DNA of 64,000 nt from the IMG/VR virus record IMGVR_UViG_3300013137_000010, positions 1 through 64,000 of that record, one strand, 5' to 3'. The translations under genes and the position numbers were made by a program. The DNA is from a virus. Below are positions 1 to 7,946 of the stretch, piece after piece. Each line of letters begins with the position of its first letter. Positions within the stretch are counted from its first letter, which is position 1. Below the pieces are notes generated by a model. The model had not been told where the DNA came from, searched no databases, and worked only from the letters and a program-made list of their open reading frames with translations.

Positions 1-1
1 A

Positions 2-1171
2 AGTGGAGAAGAGATATTCACAAATATAACAGAGAATAATTCATTAAATGGTGAAGAAATCTTTGTCAATACAACAGAAAATAATTCATTAAACGGTGAA
101 GAAGTATTTACAAATATAACAGAAAATAATTCTTTGAGAGGCGAAGAGTTATTTTCTAATATCTCCGAAAACAATACACTCAAAGGAGAAGAGTTATTTG
201 TAAATATACCGGAAAATAATACACTCAAAGGAGAAGAATTATTCACAAATATAACAGAAAATAATACACTTAATCAAGAAGAGCTTTTTCAAAATATTAG
301 TGAAGACAACTCATTAAATAAAGAAGAATTATTTCAAAATATAAATGAAGATAATTCACTCAATAAAGAACAATTATTCGAGAACATTACCGAAGATAAT
401 TCACTTAATAAAGAAGAATTATTTGAGAACTTTACTGAAGATAATACACTCAACAAAGAAGAATTATTCAAAAATCTGGATGTAGACAACTCTTTAAATA
501 AAGAAGAATTATTTCAAAATATAAATGAAAATAACTCACTCAATAAAGAAGAATTATTTCAAAATATAAATGAAAATAATTCACTCAACAAAGAAGAACT
601 ATTTGATAATGTGAGTGTAAATAAAGAATTAAGTGGAGAATTATTTAAGAATATAAAATCTGAAAATAGTTTAAGAAATGATGTTTTATTCAATAATGTT
701 AATTCTAATAAAACACTTAATAACGATATTCTTTTCACAAATAATACAAGTGATAATATGTTAGAAAATGATATTTTATATACAAATACAGATGTGAATA
801 AAAGTCTAAAAAATGATATTTTATTCAATAATGTGAAGACCGAAAAGAAACTTAAAAATGATGTTTTATTTAATAACATAGAAGATAGAAACGTCTCACT
901 TAAAAATGAAGTTTTATATTCAAATGTTAATATAACTAATCAATTAAATGAAGAGTTTCTATTCACCAATACTGAAAAAAAGAATGCGGTATCTAAAATA
1001 TCATTATATGATAATGATCAGAGTAGATCTAATGAATTAAAAAATGAAAGTTTATATAAAAATGTAGAAATCAACAATGAATTGAAAAAGGATGAAAAAG
1101 TGTATGACAATACACTCTCGAAAAAACAAATAGAAAAGACAAAAACATTATATGATAATAGTAATGTCTAA
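2..1171 (+). CDS. Tandem 15-residue repeat protein (5' end outside window)
   Basis: The frame is open to the left edge, so the true start lies outside the window. The protein is built almost entirely from a 15-residue unit of the form N-[ST]-L-x-x-E-E-L-F-x-N-I-x-E-[ND], about 14 regular copies (45 bp each) followed by roughly ten diverged copies with [ND]-x-[VI]-L-[FY]-x-N-x cores. The last copies drift in length. No signal peptide, membrane segment or known domain is visible in the part present. It ends 18 bases before the endolysin and is probably cotranscribed with it. I do not recognise the family. Regular asparagine-rich repeats suggest an elongated solenoid or fibre, which is inference only. 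Confidence 0.75.
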   Translation, partial: SGEEIFTNITENNSLNGEEIFVNTTENNSLNGEEVFTNITENNSLRGEELFSNISENNTLKGEELFVNIPENNTLKGEELFTNITENNTLNQEELFQNISEDNSLNKEELFQNINEDNSLNKEQLFENITEDNSLNKEELFENFTEDNTLNKEELFKNLDVDNSLNKEELFQNINENNSLNKEELFQNINENNSLNKEELFDNVSVNKELSGELFKNIKSENSLRNDVLFNNVNSNKTLNNDILFTNNTSDNMLENDILYTNTDVNKSLKNDILFNNVKTEKKLKNDVLFNNIEDRNVSLKNEVLYSNVNITNQLNEEFLFTNTEKKNAVSKISLYDNDQSRSNELKNESLYKNVEINNELKKDEKVYDNTLSKKQIEKTKTLYDNSNV

Positions 1172-1189
1172 TAAAATAATCAAAAAGTT

Positions 1190-2017
1190 ATGAATATAAA
1201 AGATATTTTTTTAGGACCAGATGAATTTTTTCCCGTTGATTTCAAAAAAACGATAATCTATCTTCACCATACGTGCGGATCACATAGACCTGATTGGGTG
1301 GTTCAAGGATGGGATAAAGATCACAATTCAGATGGTTCTGCTAGCAGAATCGCAACATCATTTGTTATCGGTGGTATAAGTACCAGAGATGGTGATACAT
1401 CTTGGGATGGTGTAATTGTTAGATGTTTTCCAGAATCACAATGGGCTTGGCATTTGGGTGCTAAAGATACCGATATCACAATTGATAAAATATCAATTGG
1501 AATAGAAATATGTAATTATGGATATTTGACAAGATCAAAAACTGGCCAGTTTTTAACATATGTCAATACACCTGTATCAGAAGAACAGGTTGTAGAATTA
1601 TCTAAACCTTTTAGAGGATATAAATTTTACCATAAATATACTGATAAGCAAATTACCAGCTTAAGAGAACTTTTAATTTATCTTGGTAATAAATTCAATA
1701 TTAATCTTAAATTAGGTTTACAGGAGTGGATAAAGAGAGAAAATTTAATCATGCCAAATAACTTATCAATTATTCAACAGCAACAATGGTTAAATAAAAA
1801 CGGATTTGTAGGTAAAAATGGTTTACCGTTGGATGAAGATGGTATTTGGGGTGAGAATTCTGCTTATGCTGTTCAATCTATTGGTAGAAGTGCATTTGAA
1901 TTTAATCCAGTAACTTTGAATGCATATCCAGGTTTGAGTACCCATACGAATATTCGTCGGGATAAAGCGGATTGCTCCCCACAACCTGCTTTATATCAGA
2001 TGATTAAATCGTTGTAA
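1190..2017 (+). CDS. N-acetylmuramoyl-L-alanine amidase (endolysin)
   Basis: Amidase_2-type zinc hydrolase that would cut the bond between N-acetylmuramic acid and L-alanine in peptidoglycan at lysis. Visible landmarks are the zinc-ligand context YLHHT near residues 24-28, the AWHLG segment near 86-90, the GIEICNYG strand near 105, and the C-terminal RRDKADCSPQP segment, which fits the second zinc ligand region of the family. Residues 175-240 contain WLNKNGF..GLPLDEDGIWG, resembling a peptidoglycan-binding repeat. There is no signal peptide, so release would depend on a holin. It follows the repeat protein on the same strand. Confidence 0.85.
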   Translation: MNIKDIFLGPDEFFPVDFKKTIIYLHHTCGSHRPDWVVQGWDKDHNSDGSASRIATSFVIGGISTRDGDTSWDGVIVRCFPESQWAWHLGAKDTDITIDKISIGIEICNYGYLTRSKTGQFLTYVNTPVSEEQVVELSKPFRGYKFYHKYTDKQITSLRELLIYLGNKFNINLKLGLQEWIKRENLIMPNNLSIIQQQQWLNKNGFVGKNGLPLDEDGIWGENSAYAVQSIGRSAFEFNPVTLNAYPGLSTHTNIRRDKADCSPQPALYQMIKSL

Positions 2018-2089
2018 TGTTGTAATGGTATATGATAACATATTAAAATAAGTTCAAAGGTAACTAGTAGAAATTATAAATTATATCAA

Positions 2090-2230
2090 ATGGATTTTAA
2101 TTCAAATATTGTAAATGTTTTTAGTTCAATAACGGAAGCTGAGAAGATTACTAAAATAAAACATATAAGTTGTGTTTTATCAGGCAGAAGAAATCATGCA
2201 GGCGGATATAAATGTATTAGAGAATACTAG
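2090..2230 (+). pseudogene. NUMOD-like fragment of a homing endonuclease
   Basis: A 46-codon frame reads FNSNIVNVFSSITEAEKITK and continues to LSGRRNHAGGYKC. This is the pattern of the small DNA-binding NUMOD repeat found at the C-terminus of HNH and GIY-YIG homing endonucleases (phage or organellar), in which a helix-turn-helix is followed by K/R-x-A-G-G-Y. No catalytic domain precedes it, so it is probably the decayed tail of an endonuclease. It could instead be a tiny independent ORF. Its end overlaps the end of the convergent Nudix gene by four bases. Confidence 0.5.
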
Positions 2231-2865
2231 AAATAAACTTGTTTTAGAATATCATTATGGTGTGAAAATGCCAATTTTGATTTTGATGCCCTTGTTAGTA
2301 AATACCATTTTCCAGATTTTGCATCATCTCCATATTTTAATTCAGCTGTATTTTTTATACGAACTAAGAAAGGATAAGTGTAGACATTAATTTCTCTCGG
2401 ATCATTTGCTTTGGTTAATCCAATGGGTTCCATGCTTATAATATCATCTTTTTTTGCTAAAGTTTCTTCTTGTAACTCTCTAATTGCTGCTTGTTCTGGT
2501 GTTTCACCAGCATCTATGAAACCTCCTGGAAGTGCCCATCCTTTACCATCTTTTCTTTCTATTAAATATACCCTACCTTCTTTAAGTGCAACAATATCAG
2601 TTGCAAAATTAGCAGCATATGTTATTTTATTTCTATCTGTTTCAAAATATTTTGTAATAGGATGTCCTGAATTAACAAAATTTAATAAATTATCATTAAC
2701 TAGTGATAATTTATTAACATCTTCTTTTGATAAAAATAATTCACCACGTTGAGTTGTCTTATAGATATAATTACCGTTTTTATCTTTAGTAATAGCGGTT
2801 ACCGTAACTAGTTTGTCTAAATCAAAATTGGTTAAGGATTCAAATATTTGAAATTTGGTTATCAT
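2227..2865 (-). CDS. Nudix hydrolase with N-terminal capsid-targeting-like tag
   Basis: A 212-residue protein with a Nudix box at about residues 114-136 (GGFIDAGETPEQAAIRELQE followed by E), matching Gx5Ex7REUxEE except for the final glycine. Nudix enzymes hydrolyse nucleoside diphosphates linked to another group. The size and the long region before the box resemble ADP-ribose or NAD-related pyrophosphatases, but the substrate cannot be assigned. The first nine residues, MITKFQIFE, match the tag shared by other proteins here (MITKFKIFE, MITKFRIFE), with an I-x-E cleavage-type site at residues 7-9. It is the last gene of a minus-strand set after the DeoC homologue and the 26-residue tag peptide. 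Confidence 0.85.
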   Translation of the reverse strand: MITKFQIFESLTNFDLDKLVTVTAITKDKNGNYIYKTTQRGELFLSKEDVNKLSLVNDNLLNFVNSGHPITKYFETDRNKITYAANFATDIVALKEGRVYLIERKDGKGWALPGGFIDAGETPEQAAIRELQEETLAKKDDIISMEPIGLTKANDPREINVYTYPFLVRIKNTAELKYGDDAKSGKWYLLTRASKSKLAFSHHNDILKQVYF

Positions 2866-2875
2866 AAGTTATATT

Positions 2876-2956
2876 TTAAAAATTGTACCATTTAGATTTT
2901 GATGGTTCTTTCATTGAAGACTTAAATAATCCTTCATAAGTTTTTAAGTGTTTCAT
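2876..2956 (-). CDS. 26-residue free-standing tag peptide
   Basis: A short frame between the DeoC homologue and the Nudix gene, beginning MKHLKTYEGLFKSS and ending SKWYNF. The N-terminus is the tag seen on larger proteins in this window (compare MKYLKQYEQYI and MKYIKTFEN). The C-terminus resembles the KYNL ends of other tag proteins. The stop lies 10 bases before the Nudix start, within an AAATATAACTTATG junction. It may be a small virion peptide, a remnant of a longer tagged protein, or a translational leader. Too short for a firm call. Confidence 0.5.
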   Translation of the reverse strand: MKHLKTYEGLFKSSMKEPSKSKWYNF

Positions 2957-2967
2957 AAATATATTTT

Positions 2968-3669
2968 TTATTGAGGTATTACTGAAGTTCCGATTCTATC
3001 TACTAAACTCTTTAATTCTTTAATTTGTTCATTGGTTCTAACTCCCCCAGCAAATTTAATTTTAATATCGTCTGGTAGAATTTTTCTCATAAATTTTACT
3101 TTATCAAGTTTTTCTTCAAATGAATTATCGTTAGGATATTTACCTGTGGATGTCATGACAAAATCTACACTGCTATCAATGCACATTCTACAAATTTTTT
3201 CAATTTCTTGATAGTTAAGAGCGCCAACTTCAATTATAACTTTAATAATAATTCCTTCCTTATGACAATATTCTGATAATTCTCTAATCTCTTTTTCTAA
3301 CTTTTCATTTTCTTCAGGATCTTTAATTAGTTTGTAATTAATTACAACATCAATTTCGTTTACACCATTAACAATCGCTTCATCAATTTTACTAATTTTT
3401 TTACTTACATCACTTTCACCCTTTGGAAAATCAATAAGTGCTGAAATTTTAATATCACCTTTCAAGAATGAATAAGCTGCTGCAATATATTCTGGTAGAA
3501 TACAAACAGAGTAGAAATTATTATCCTTTGCTTCTTTACAAAGTTCTTTAATTTTATCATTATCCAATCTATCTGATATTTTGGTATAATCAATTAATCT
3601 AGAATATTCTTTTTTTTCTTTGTTTTCTAGAAATTCGTATAATTTTTTGTAAATAGTCATTTTAGACAA
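2968..3669 (-). CDS. deoC: Deoxyribose-phosphate aldolase homologue lacking the Schiff-base lysine
   Basis: A 233-residue DeoC-family TIM-barrel protein. Family landmarks are DYTKI near residue 28, SVCILPEYI, IDFPKGE, NEIDVVINY (the aspartate equivalent to E. coli D102), KVIIEVGAL, and IKFAGGVRT, which keeps the lysine equivalent to K201. E. coli DeoC forms the Schiff base with K167 in FIKTSTG. Here that segment reads FVMTSTGK, so methionine replaces it. DeoC normally cleaves 2-deoxyribose-5-phosphate to glyceraldehyde-3-phosphate and acetaldehyde. This copy may be inactive, use another lysine, or have a new role. It starts an operon with a tag peptide and a Nudix gene, behind a TATATATA motif. 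Confidence 0.85.
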   Translation of the reverse strand: MSKMTIYKKLYEFLENKEKKEYSRLIDYTKISDRLDNDKIKELCKEAKDNNFYSVCILPEYIAAAYSFLKGDIKISALIDFPKGESDVSKKISKIDEAIVNGVNEIDVVINYKLIKDPEENEKLEKEIRELSEYCHKEGIIIKVIIEVGALNYQEIEKICRMCIDSSVDFVMTSTGKYPNDNSFEEKLDKVKFMRKILPDDIKIKFAGGVRTNEQIKELKSLVDRIGTSVIPQ

Positions 3670-3687
3670 TCTTTTTTTCTTTTTTTG

Positions 3688-3702
3688 TATATATAAAAAA
3701 TT
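3688..3702 (-). promoter_or_regulatory. Late-type A/T promoter motif before the DeoC operon
   Basis: Minus-strand TTTTTTATATATAC lies about 20-30 bases before the DeoC start. It matches the motif before sheath, tube and baseplate genes. Confidence 0.4.
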
Positions 3703-3802
3703 AAATTATAATTGTTTTCATTTTATTTGTATTATATTCTGTTAGTGTACCTATATTAGATATTTTCAACTCTTTAATTTTTTTATTAATTTCACTATAA
3801 AT

Positions 3803-4655
3803 TTATTCTAAGTCGTTTCCCAATATGATTATATTTCTTTCTCCTTCAAATATATACAGCTTATAATTTTTAAATTTTGATTTTATATTAACACCATCTA
3901 CAAATTTTGTCATACTATCAAATTTATTTTTCTTTCTGTTTAAATAAACTTTTGAATCGTTATATAAATAATTATAGATTATATTAATATCCCTCATTCT
4001 AGTCCATTGTATGTAGTAAACATTTGGTTTATTGATTGTTATTTTACAATCGTAGACATTAAGTTCCTGAGTGAATATATTTTTTATTGATTCTAAAAAT
4101 TCAAAAGACCCAGATACAAAATTTATACAATTTCTTTTTTGTGATGTGGTAATACAACCATCACCATCAAAGAATCCTCTAATGAAATGTTTTTTTAGAT
4201 TTTCATTTATTATTGGAAATTTTATAATAAATGATTTTTTATTAACACATCCATGATTAATTAAAATCATCTACTATTTTATTGGAATAGATAGAAATAT
4301 ATGAACAATGTACACCTTTATCTTCAATATTTTTTATAGTATTTGTTGATTTTATCGTATTTTTAAATAATTCTAAATGTGATAAATCTTTAGTAGAAAG
4401 TTTTAATCTTAGTTCTGATCCTTTCCTTTTTCTAACATATCCATCTGCATATAAAAAACCTAACCAATAAGCTTTTTCTTCCGTATTTATTTCTTCAAAA
4501 AATGTGTCATCCGATACATACTTTTTTTGTTTAAATTCAATATTATGTTTTTTTAATATTTCACTTAAAGTGTATCTACTGATATTATATTCATTACATA
4601 TATCATTATTTCTAACATTATATTTATATTTTTCAATTATATCTATTTCTTTCAT
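3803..4655 (-). pseudogene. LAGLIDADG homing endonuclease, frameshifted
   Basis: Two overlapping frames together make one double-motif LAGLIDADG endonuclease of about 280 residues. The upstream frame (4257-4655) has an N-terminal helix-turn-helix and the first motif, AYWLGFLYADGYV. The downstream frame (3803-4270) has the second motif, HFIRGFFDGDGCI. The first frame ends IVDDFN and the second resumes INHGCVNKKSFIIKFP, which are adjacent in this family, so a single frameshift near 4257-4270 divides an otherwise complete enzyme. Both acidic catalytic residues (D in each motif) remain. It has its own late-type promoter. It could still make two half-proteins, or the shift could be a sequencing error. 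Confidence 0.75.
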
Positions 4656-4670
4656 TTTTATTTTTTATTA

Positions 4671-4686
4671 CTATATATAAATATTT
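4671..4686 (-). promoter_or_regulatory. Late-type A/T promoter motif before the LAGLIDADG gene
   Basis: Minus-strand AAATATTTATATATAG about 20-30 bases before the endonuclease start. It is nearly identical to the leaders of other homing endonuclease genes at 37063, 49878 and 60692. Confidence 0.45.
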
Positions 4687-4740
4687 TTTCCTCATTTTTC
4701 AACTTTTTCAGAAAAAATTAGAAAAAAATGACTTTTTCAA

Positions 4741-4752
4741 TTTAATATATAC
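4741..4752 (+). promoter_or_regulatory. Late-type A/T promoter motif before the RHH/methyltransferase set
   Basis: TTTAATATATAC lies 14 bases before the 46-residue ORF that opens the plus-strand set running to the methyltransferase. Confidence 0.4.
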
Positions 4753-4766
4753 TTATAAAAAATATT

Positions 4767-4907
4767 ATGGAAAAGATTTATTTAATAGAAGTTATAGAAC
4801 CGAACAAAAAGTTGAGAAAATCAACTTTATGGAAACAAAGATGTAATTTTAGTATAGAAATAATAAAAATATATACGAGAGATGAAAAAAGAAACAAAAA
4901 AATCTAA
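4767..4907 (+). CDS. Small basic hypothetical protein
   Basis: A 46-residue frame, MEKIYLIEVIEPNKKLRKST..., placed right after a TTTAATATATA motif and overlapping the next gene by 26 bases in another frame. It is lysine- and arginine-rich, with no recognisable domain. It could be a real small protein or the degraded start of a longer one. The position between promoter and ribbon-helix-helix gene is the main support. Confidence 0.4.
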   Translation: MEKIYLIEVIEPNKKLRKSTLWKQRCNFSIEIIKIYTRDEKRNKKI

Positions 4908-5055
4908 AGTATTTTTTAGTGTGGACGAAGAAATAAATCAAAGATTTGAAAAATACTGTGAGGACAACTTTATAAGTAAATCTAAAATTATAGAAGGACT
5001 TATGATTCTTATAGTTGAAAAATCCTCAGAAGTTAATGACTTATTAAAAAAGTAA
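4882..5055 (+). CDS. Ribbon-helix-helix (Arc/CopG-type) DNA-binding protein
   Basis: A 57-residue protein whose sequence KVFFSVDEEINQRFEKYCED followed by NFISKSKIIEGLMILIVEK fits the ribbon-helix-helix fold: one beta strand, helix A, turn, helix B. Such proteins dimerise and bind operator DNA with the strand pair. It lies 30 bases before a DNA methyltransferase, so it could act like a controller for the restriction-modification genes, which is inference. A similar small protein precedes the HNH gene at 37223. Confidence 0.65.
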   Translation: MKKETKKSKVFFSVDEEINQRFEKYCEDNFISKSKIIEGLMILIVEKSSEVNDLLKK

Positions 5056-5085
5056 TATAGTAAGTTATAAAAAATAAAATAAAAA

Positions 5086-6093
5086 ATGAAACAAAATATA
5101 AATTATATAGGTTCGAAATATTCACTTCTCGATTTTATTTATGATAAGATTAATTTATCTGTTGATAATTTATCGAATAAGATATTTTGTGATATATTTG
5201 CGGGAACTAATATAGTTGGTGCATTTTTTAAAGATAAGACCAAAAGTATAATATCTAATGATATTGAACATTATAGTTATGTTATAGCTAAAAATATATT
5301 TAATAATACAATTATAGAATATGATGATGTTGTTCAGAACTTAAACTCATTGGAGGGTGTTGAAGGCAGAATTTTTAATTATTATTCTCAGAATGGATCA
5401 TCTAAAAGATTATATTTTTCAGAAAAAAATGGTAAAAAAATAGATGCAATTCGTCTTGAAATAGAAAAATTGTTAGAATCTTCTATAATATCTGATCAGA
5501 TTTATTATGCACTTTTAACTTCTTTAATTGAAGCTGCTGATAAAGTTGCGAATACTACTTCAGTTTATGGTGCATTTTTAAAAAACATTAAGAAAACAGC
5601 ACAAACACCCATTATTTTGAAGATTTCTAATAATATAGATGTTGTCGATTCACAAATAAATTATTGTTATAACGAAGATTCTAATCAATTGATAACTAAG
5701 ATTAGTGGAGATATACTATATATAGATCCACCCTATAATCATAGACAATATGGTTCTAATTATCACATATTAAATGCTATATCTAAATATGATTTTTCAA
5801 ATGAGCCAAGTGGTATAGTTGGGCTTATGAAATATAATAAATCAAAATATTGTTATAAGAAAGAAGTAAATGAGGTATTTAGAGAACTGATTCATAATGC
5901 TGATTTTGAACATATATTTGTATCTTATAGTAGCGAAGGCATTATGCAAATGGAAGAAATAACAAAAATTTTATCATATTATGGTGAAATTAAAAGATGG
6001 GATCAAAACTATAAGACTTATAAATCAGATTCAAATCGTGATAATAAATCTTCTTCTGTTATAGAACACTTATTTTACTTGAGAAAATTTTAA
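5086..6093 (+). CDS. D12-class DNA adenine-N6 methyltransferase
   Basis: A 335-residue SAM-dependent methyltransferase. Motif I is FCDIFAGTNIVGAFFK near residues 36-52 and the catalytic motif IV is YIDPPYNHRQYGSNYHILN near residues 212-230. The early NYIGSKYSLLDFI segment is typical of Dam-like D12 enzymes. It would transfer a methyl group to adenine N6 at a defined sequence. It is followed by a putative restriction endonuclease and the remnant of a second methyltransferase, an M-R-M order known from MboI/DpnII-type systems. It may protect phage DNA against host restriction or be part of a phage-borne restriction system. Confidence 0.85.
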   Translation: MKQNINYIGSKYSLLDFIYDKINLSVDNLSNKIFCDIFAGTNIVGAFFKDKTKSIISNDIEHYSYVIAKNIFNNTIIEYDDVVQNLNSLEGVEGRIFNYYSQNGSSKRLYFSEKNGKKIDAIRLEIEKLLESSIISDQIYYALLTSLIEAADKVANTTSVYGAFLKNIKKTAQTPIILKISNNIDVVDSQINYCYNEDSNQLITKISGDILYIDPPYNHRQYGSNYHILNAISKYDFSNEPSGIVGLMKYNKSKYCYKKEVNEVFRELIHNADFEHIFVSYSSEGIMQMEEITKILSYYGEIKRWDQNYKTYKSDSNRDNKSSSVIEHLFYLRKF

Positions 6094-6156
6094 AAAACTT
6101 TTTCATAGTTTTTGTTTTTTATTAAAAATAGTTTTATTACATTTGTAAATAAAATT

Positions 6157-7050
6157 ATGATAATGACAAAACAAAAAAACGGAGCTGATCCACATATCAG
6201 TAGAAAAATTCTTTCAAATGAGGAAAATGCTAAAGAATATTTGATTCTTTTAGAGAAAGAAATAGGTGTTCATATACCAAAAAATAGAAATAATAAAGTA
6301 TCGCTTTCTGGTCAAAATTTGTGGGATTTCATAGAAAATACTTGGAAAAATGAAATTTCAAAAAATCTAATTCGAGATATATTCAGGCGAACGGAAAAGT
6401 ACGATAATGGTAAGAATGCATTAACAAAATTGCCTATTTTAATATCTGAATTTAAATTGCTATTTGGTAAATTACAATGGGGATTTTCTCAGGGTCAGTG
6501 TGATAATTATTTACAGAGTTTGAATAATAATAATAAAGAGTTGTCTAGTAAAGAAAAGGATGAAATCGCATCTAATGCTATAATTAAAAATAGAAGGTTG
6601 AAGGAAATAAATACTTTAAGAAATGATTATATCGAGTATTTACTTTTTGAATTGAATGATAATATTATACCGACTTTAAAGCATAATAGTGGAGTGGATT
6701 TTTTTATTGTTATGAATGATACAATAAAAAAATGGGATCAAAAGGTATCTAAGAGTGCAACCTCTCAATTTGAAAAAGATTTTTCACCAAACTGGAAGCA
6801 ATATGCTATCGAACATCCTGAAAAAGTAGCGGAATATTTATATATGTATCAAGATGAAGGTAGATTTGGTGCTGATAATAGAATTTTAGTTGTATATTTA
6901 GATGAAGAAATTAATGATAACAATATTCGTAAAACTATTTCTGGTATAAATTTGGATTCACCTTACAAAATAAATTTTACTTATAAACATTCAAAAATGG
7001 CCAATTCAACTAGTTATTGTGTCGAATGCTTTGTAATACTTCTTTATTAA
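6157..7050 (+). CDS. Putative type II restriction endonuclease
   Basis: A 297-residue protein of unrecognised family, placed between the adenine methyltransferase and a broken second methyltransferase. Near residues 180-205 the segment GVDFFIVMNDTIKKWDQKVS has the spacing of a PD-(D/E)xK nuclease core (D ... QxK). Position plus this motif suggest the restriction partner of the methyltransferase. The frame is open back to 6112, but ATG codons at 6157 or 6163 (MIMTKQKNG...) give a more plausible start, because the residues before them are hydrophobic and unrelated to a nuclease. The sequence alone does not prove activity. Confidence 0.5.
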   Translation: MIMTKQKNGADPHISRKILSNEENAKEYLILLEKEIGVHIPKNRNNKVSLSGQNLWDFIENTWKNEISKNLIRDIFRRTEKYDNGKNALTKLPILISEFKLLFGKLQWGFSQGQCDNYLQSLNNNNKELSSKEKDEIASNAIIKNRRLKEINTLRNDYIEYLLFELNDNIIPTLKHNSGVDFFIVMNDTIKKWDQKVSKSATSQFEKDFSPNWKQYAIEHPEKVAEYLYMYQDEGRFGADNRILVVYLDEEINDNNIRKTISGINLDSPYKINFTYKHSKMANSTSYCVECFVILLY

Positions 7051-7369
7051 AATAGTTATAAAATTAATTGATATGTATGGTAAAGAAGGTGATTTGGTTT
7101 ATGATTCATTTATGGGTATTGGAACAACAGCTATAGGAGCAATACTAAGCAATGGTAAAATGCATTCTGATAGATCCCTACGCAAATGCTTTCAATGACG
7201 GTCCGGGCGATTAGCCGGGATTGCCCTTGCTTACCATCTGGGCCTCGGACTGTCCATCCGGTACCTATTATTATGTAATCAAAGCCGAAGTTTTATAGGA
7301 AGTGAAATAAGTATTAAGCAATGTGAATTAGCTGAACATAAAATAAAAACAAAAAATTCTAATCTATAA
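7037..7369 (+). pseudogene. Beta-class DNA methyltransferase remnant interrupted by a GC-rich insert
   Basis: The frame before 7156 reads KLIDMYGKEGDLVYDSFMG then IGTTAIGAILSNG, the SAM-binding motif I end of a beta-class (HinfI/MboC-like) methyltransferase. The frame after 7286 reads RSFIGSEISIKQCELAEHKI, which normally follows directly. Between them sits a 129-base GC-rich segment with an in-frame stop. The N-terminal catalytic half is absent because the upstream gene occupies that space. The result is a doubly damaged gene. Confidence 0.7.
7157..7285. other. GC-rich, hairpin-forming insertion in the methyltransferase remnant
   Basis: About 129 bases, much richer in G+C than the surrounding DNA, precisely separating two halves of a methyltransferase motif. 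It contains GGGCGAT/ATTGCCC (7 bp, one wobble) nested inside GTCCG/CGGAC pairing. No ORF of note. It behaves like an inserted structured element of foreign origin. Its identity is unknown. Confidence 0.55.
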
Positions 7370-7946
7370 TTGTTAGTTTAGCACCAGAACGAATTAATTC
7401 CTTAATATCATCTGTCTCTAAATTTTCTTTGAATTTATCATTTTTTTTATTTTTATACTTTAATAGCCAATTATTTCCAGAGTTAGAAGTCTGATAAATA
7501 TATGTTGTATTATCATCAACTAGCTTGATGATTTTTGCAGTTAATTTTTCATAGAAGTTTTCAACAGCGCCTTTTATAGAATAGATTTCTATAGGATGCC
7601 ACTTATTATCTTTATAATATTGAAGAATTAAAAAATCAGGATTGTCTAAAATTGTTTCGTTCCTATTATAAAGAAAGAAAAATTTCATATCAATATCTTT
7701 TCTTAAAAAATTTTCAATATCTAAAGTAGATTCTAATTCACCTTTTTTAAGATTTTCTTTAAATAGTTGTTTGTTGAAATCTGCATCATCATAAAGAGTA
7801 TCAATAGTTTTATTAACATAATTATCACTTGATAAGCCAATTGAATAGAAATCCACTTTTTTATCATTGATACTATCTAAAAGTCCATCAACATCCGTGG
7901 TGATGGTTTCTTTAATATATTGTTCGTATTGTTTTAAATATTTCAT
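7359..7946 (-). CDS. Hypothetical protein with capsid-targeting-like tag
   Basis: A 195-residue acidic protein beginning MKYLKQYEQYIKE, which fits the tag plus an I-x-E site at residues 11-13. The rest contains no family I recognise. There is no signal peptide or clear membrane segment. Its start codon overlaps the stop of the preceding gene by four bases within the KYNL junction (AATTTATGAAATA). It is the last of three linked tag genes transcribed leftwards. Packaging into the phage head is suggested only by the tag. Confidence 0.6.
   Translation of the reverse strand: MKYLKQYEQYIKETITTDVDGLLDSINDKKVDFYSIGLSSDNYVNKTIDTLYDDADFNKQLFKENLKKGELESTLDIENFLRKDIDMKFFFLYNRNETILDNPDFLILQYYKDNKWHPIEIYSIKGAVENFYEKLTAKIIKLVDDNTTYIYQTSNSGNNWLLKYKNKKNDKFKENLETDDIKELIRSGAKLTIID

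Noticed and set aside
2-645. CRISPR array
   Set aside because: The 45-base periodic repeats have no spacers and are in frame with a long coding sequence.
2411-2752. ORF antisense to the Nudix gene
   Set aside because: It is a shadow of the Nudix reading frame, without domain, promoter or plausible start context.
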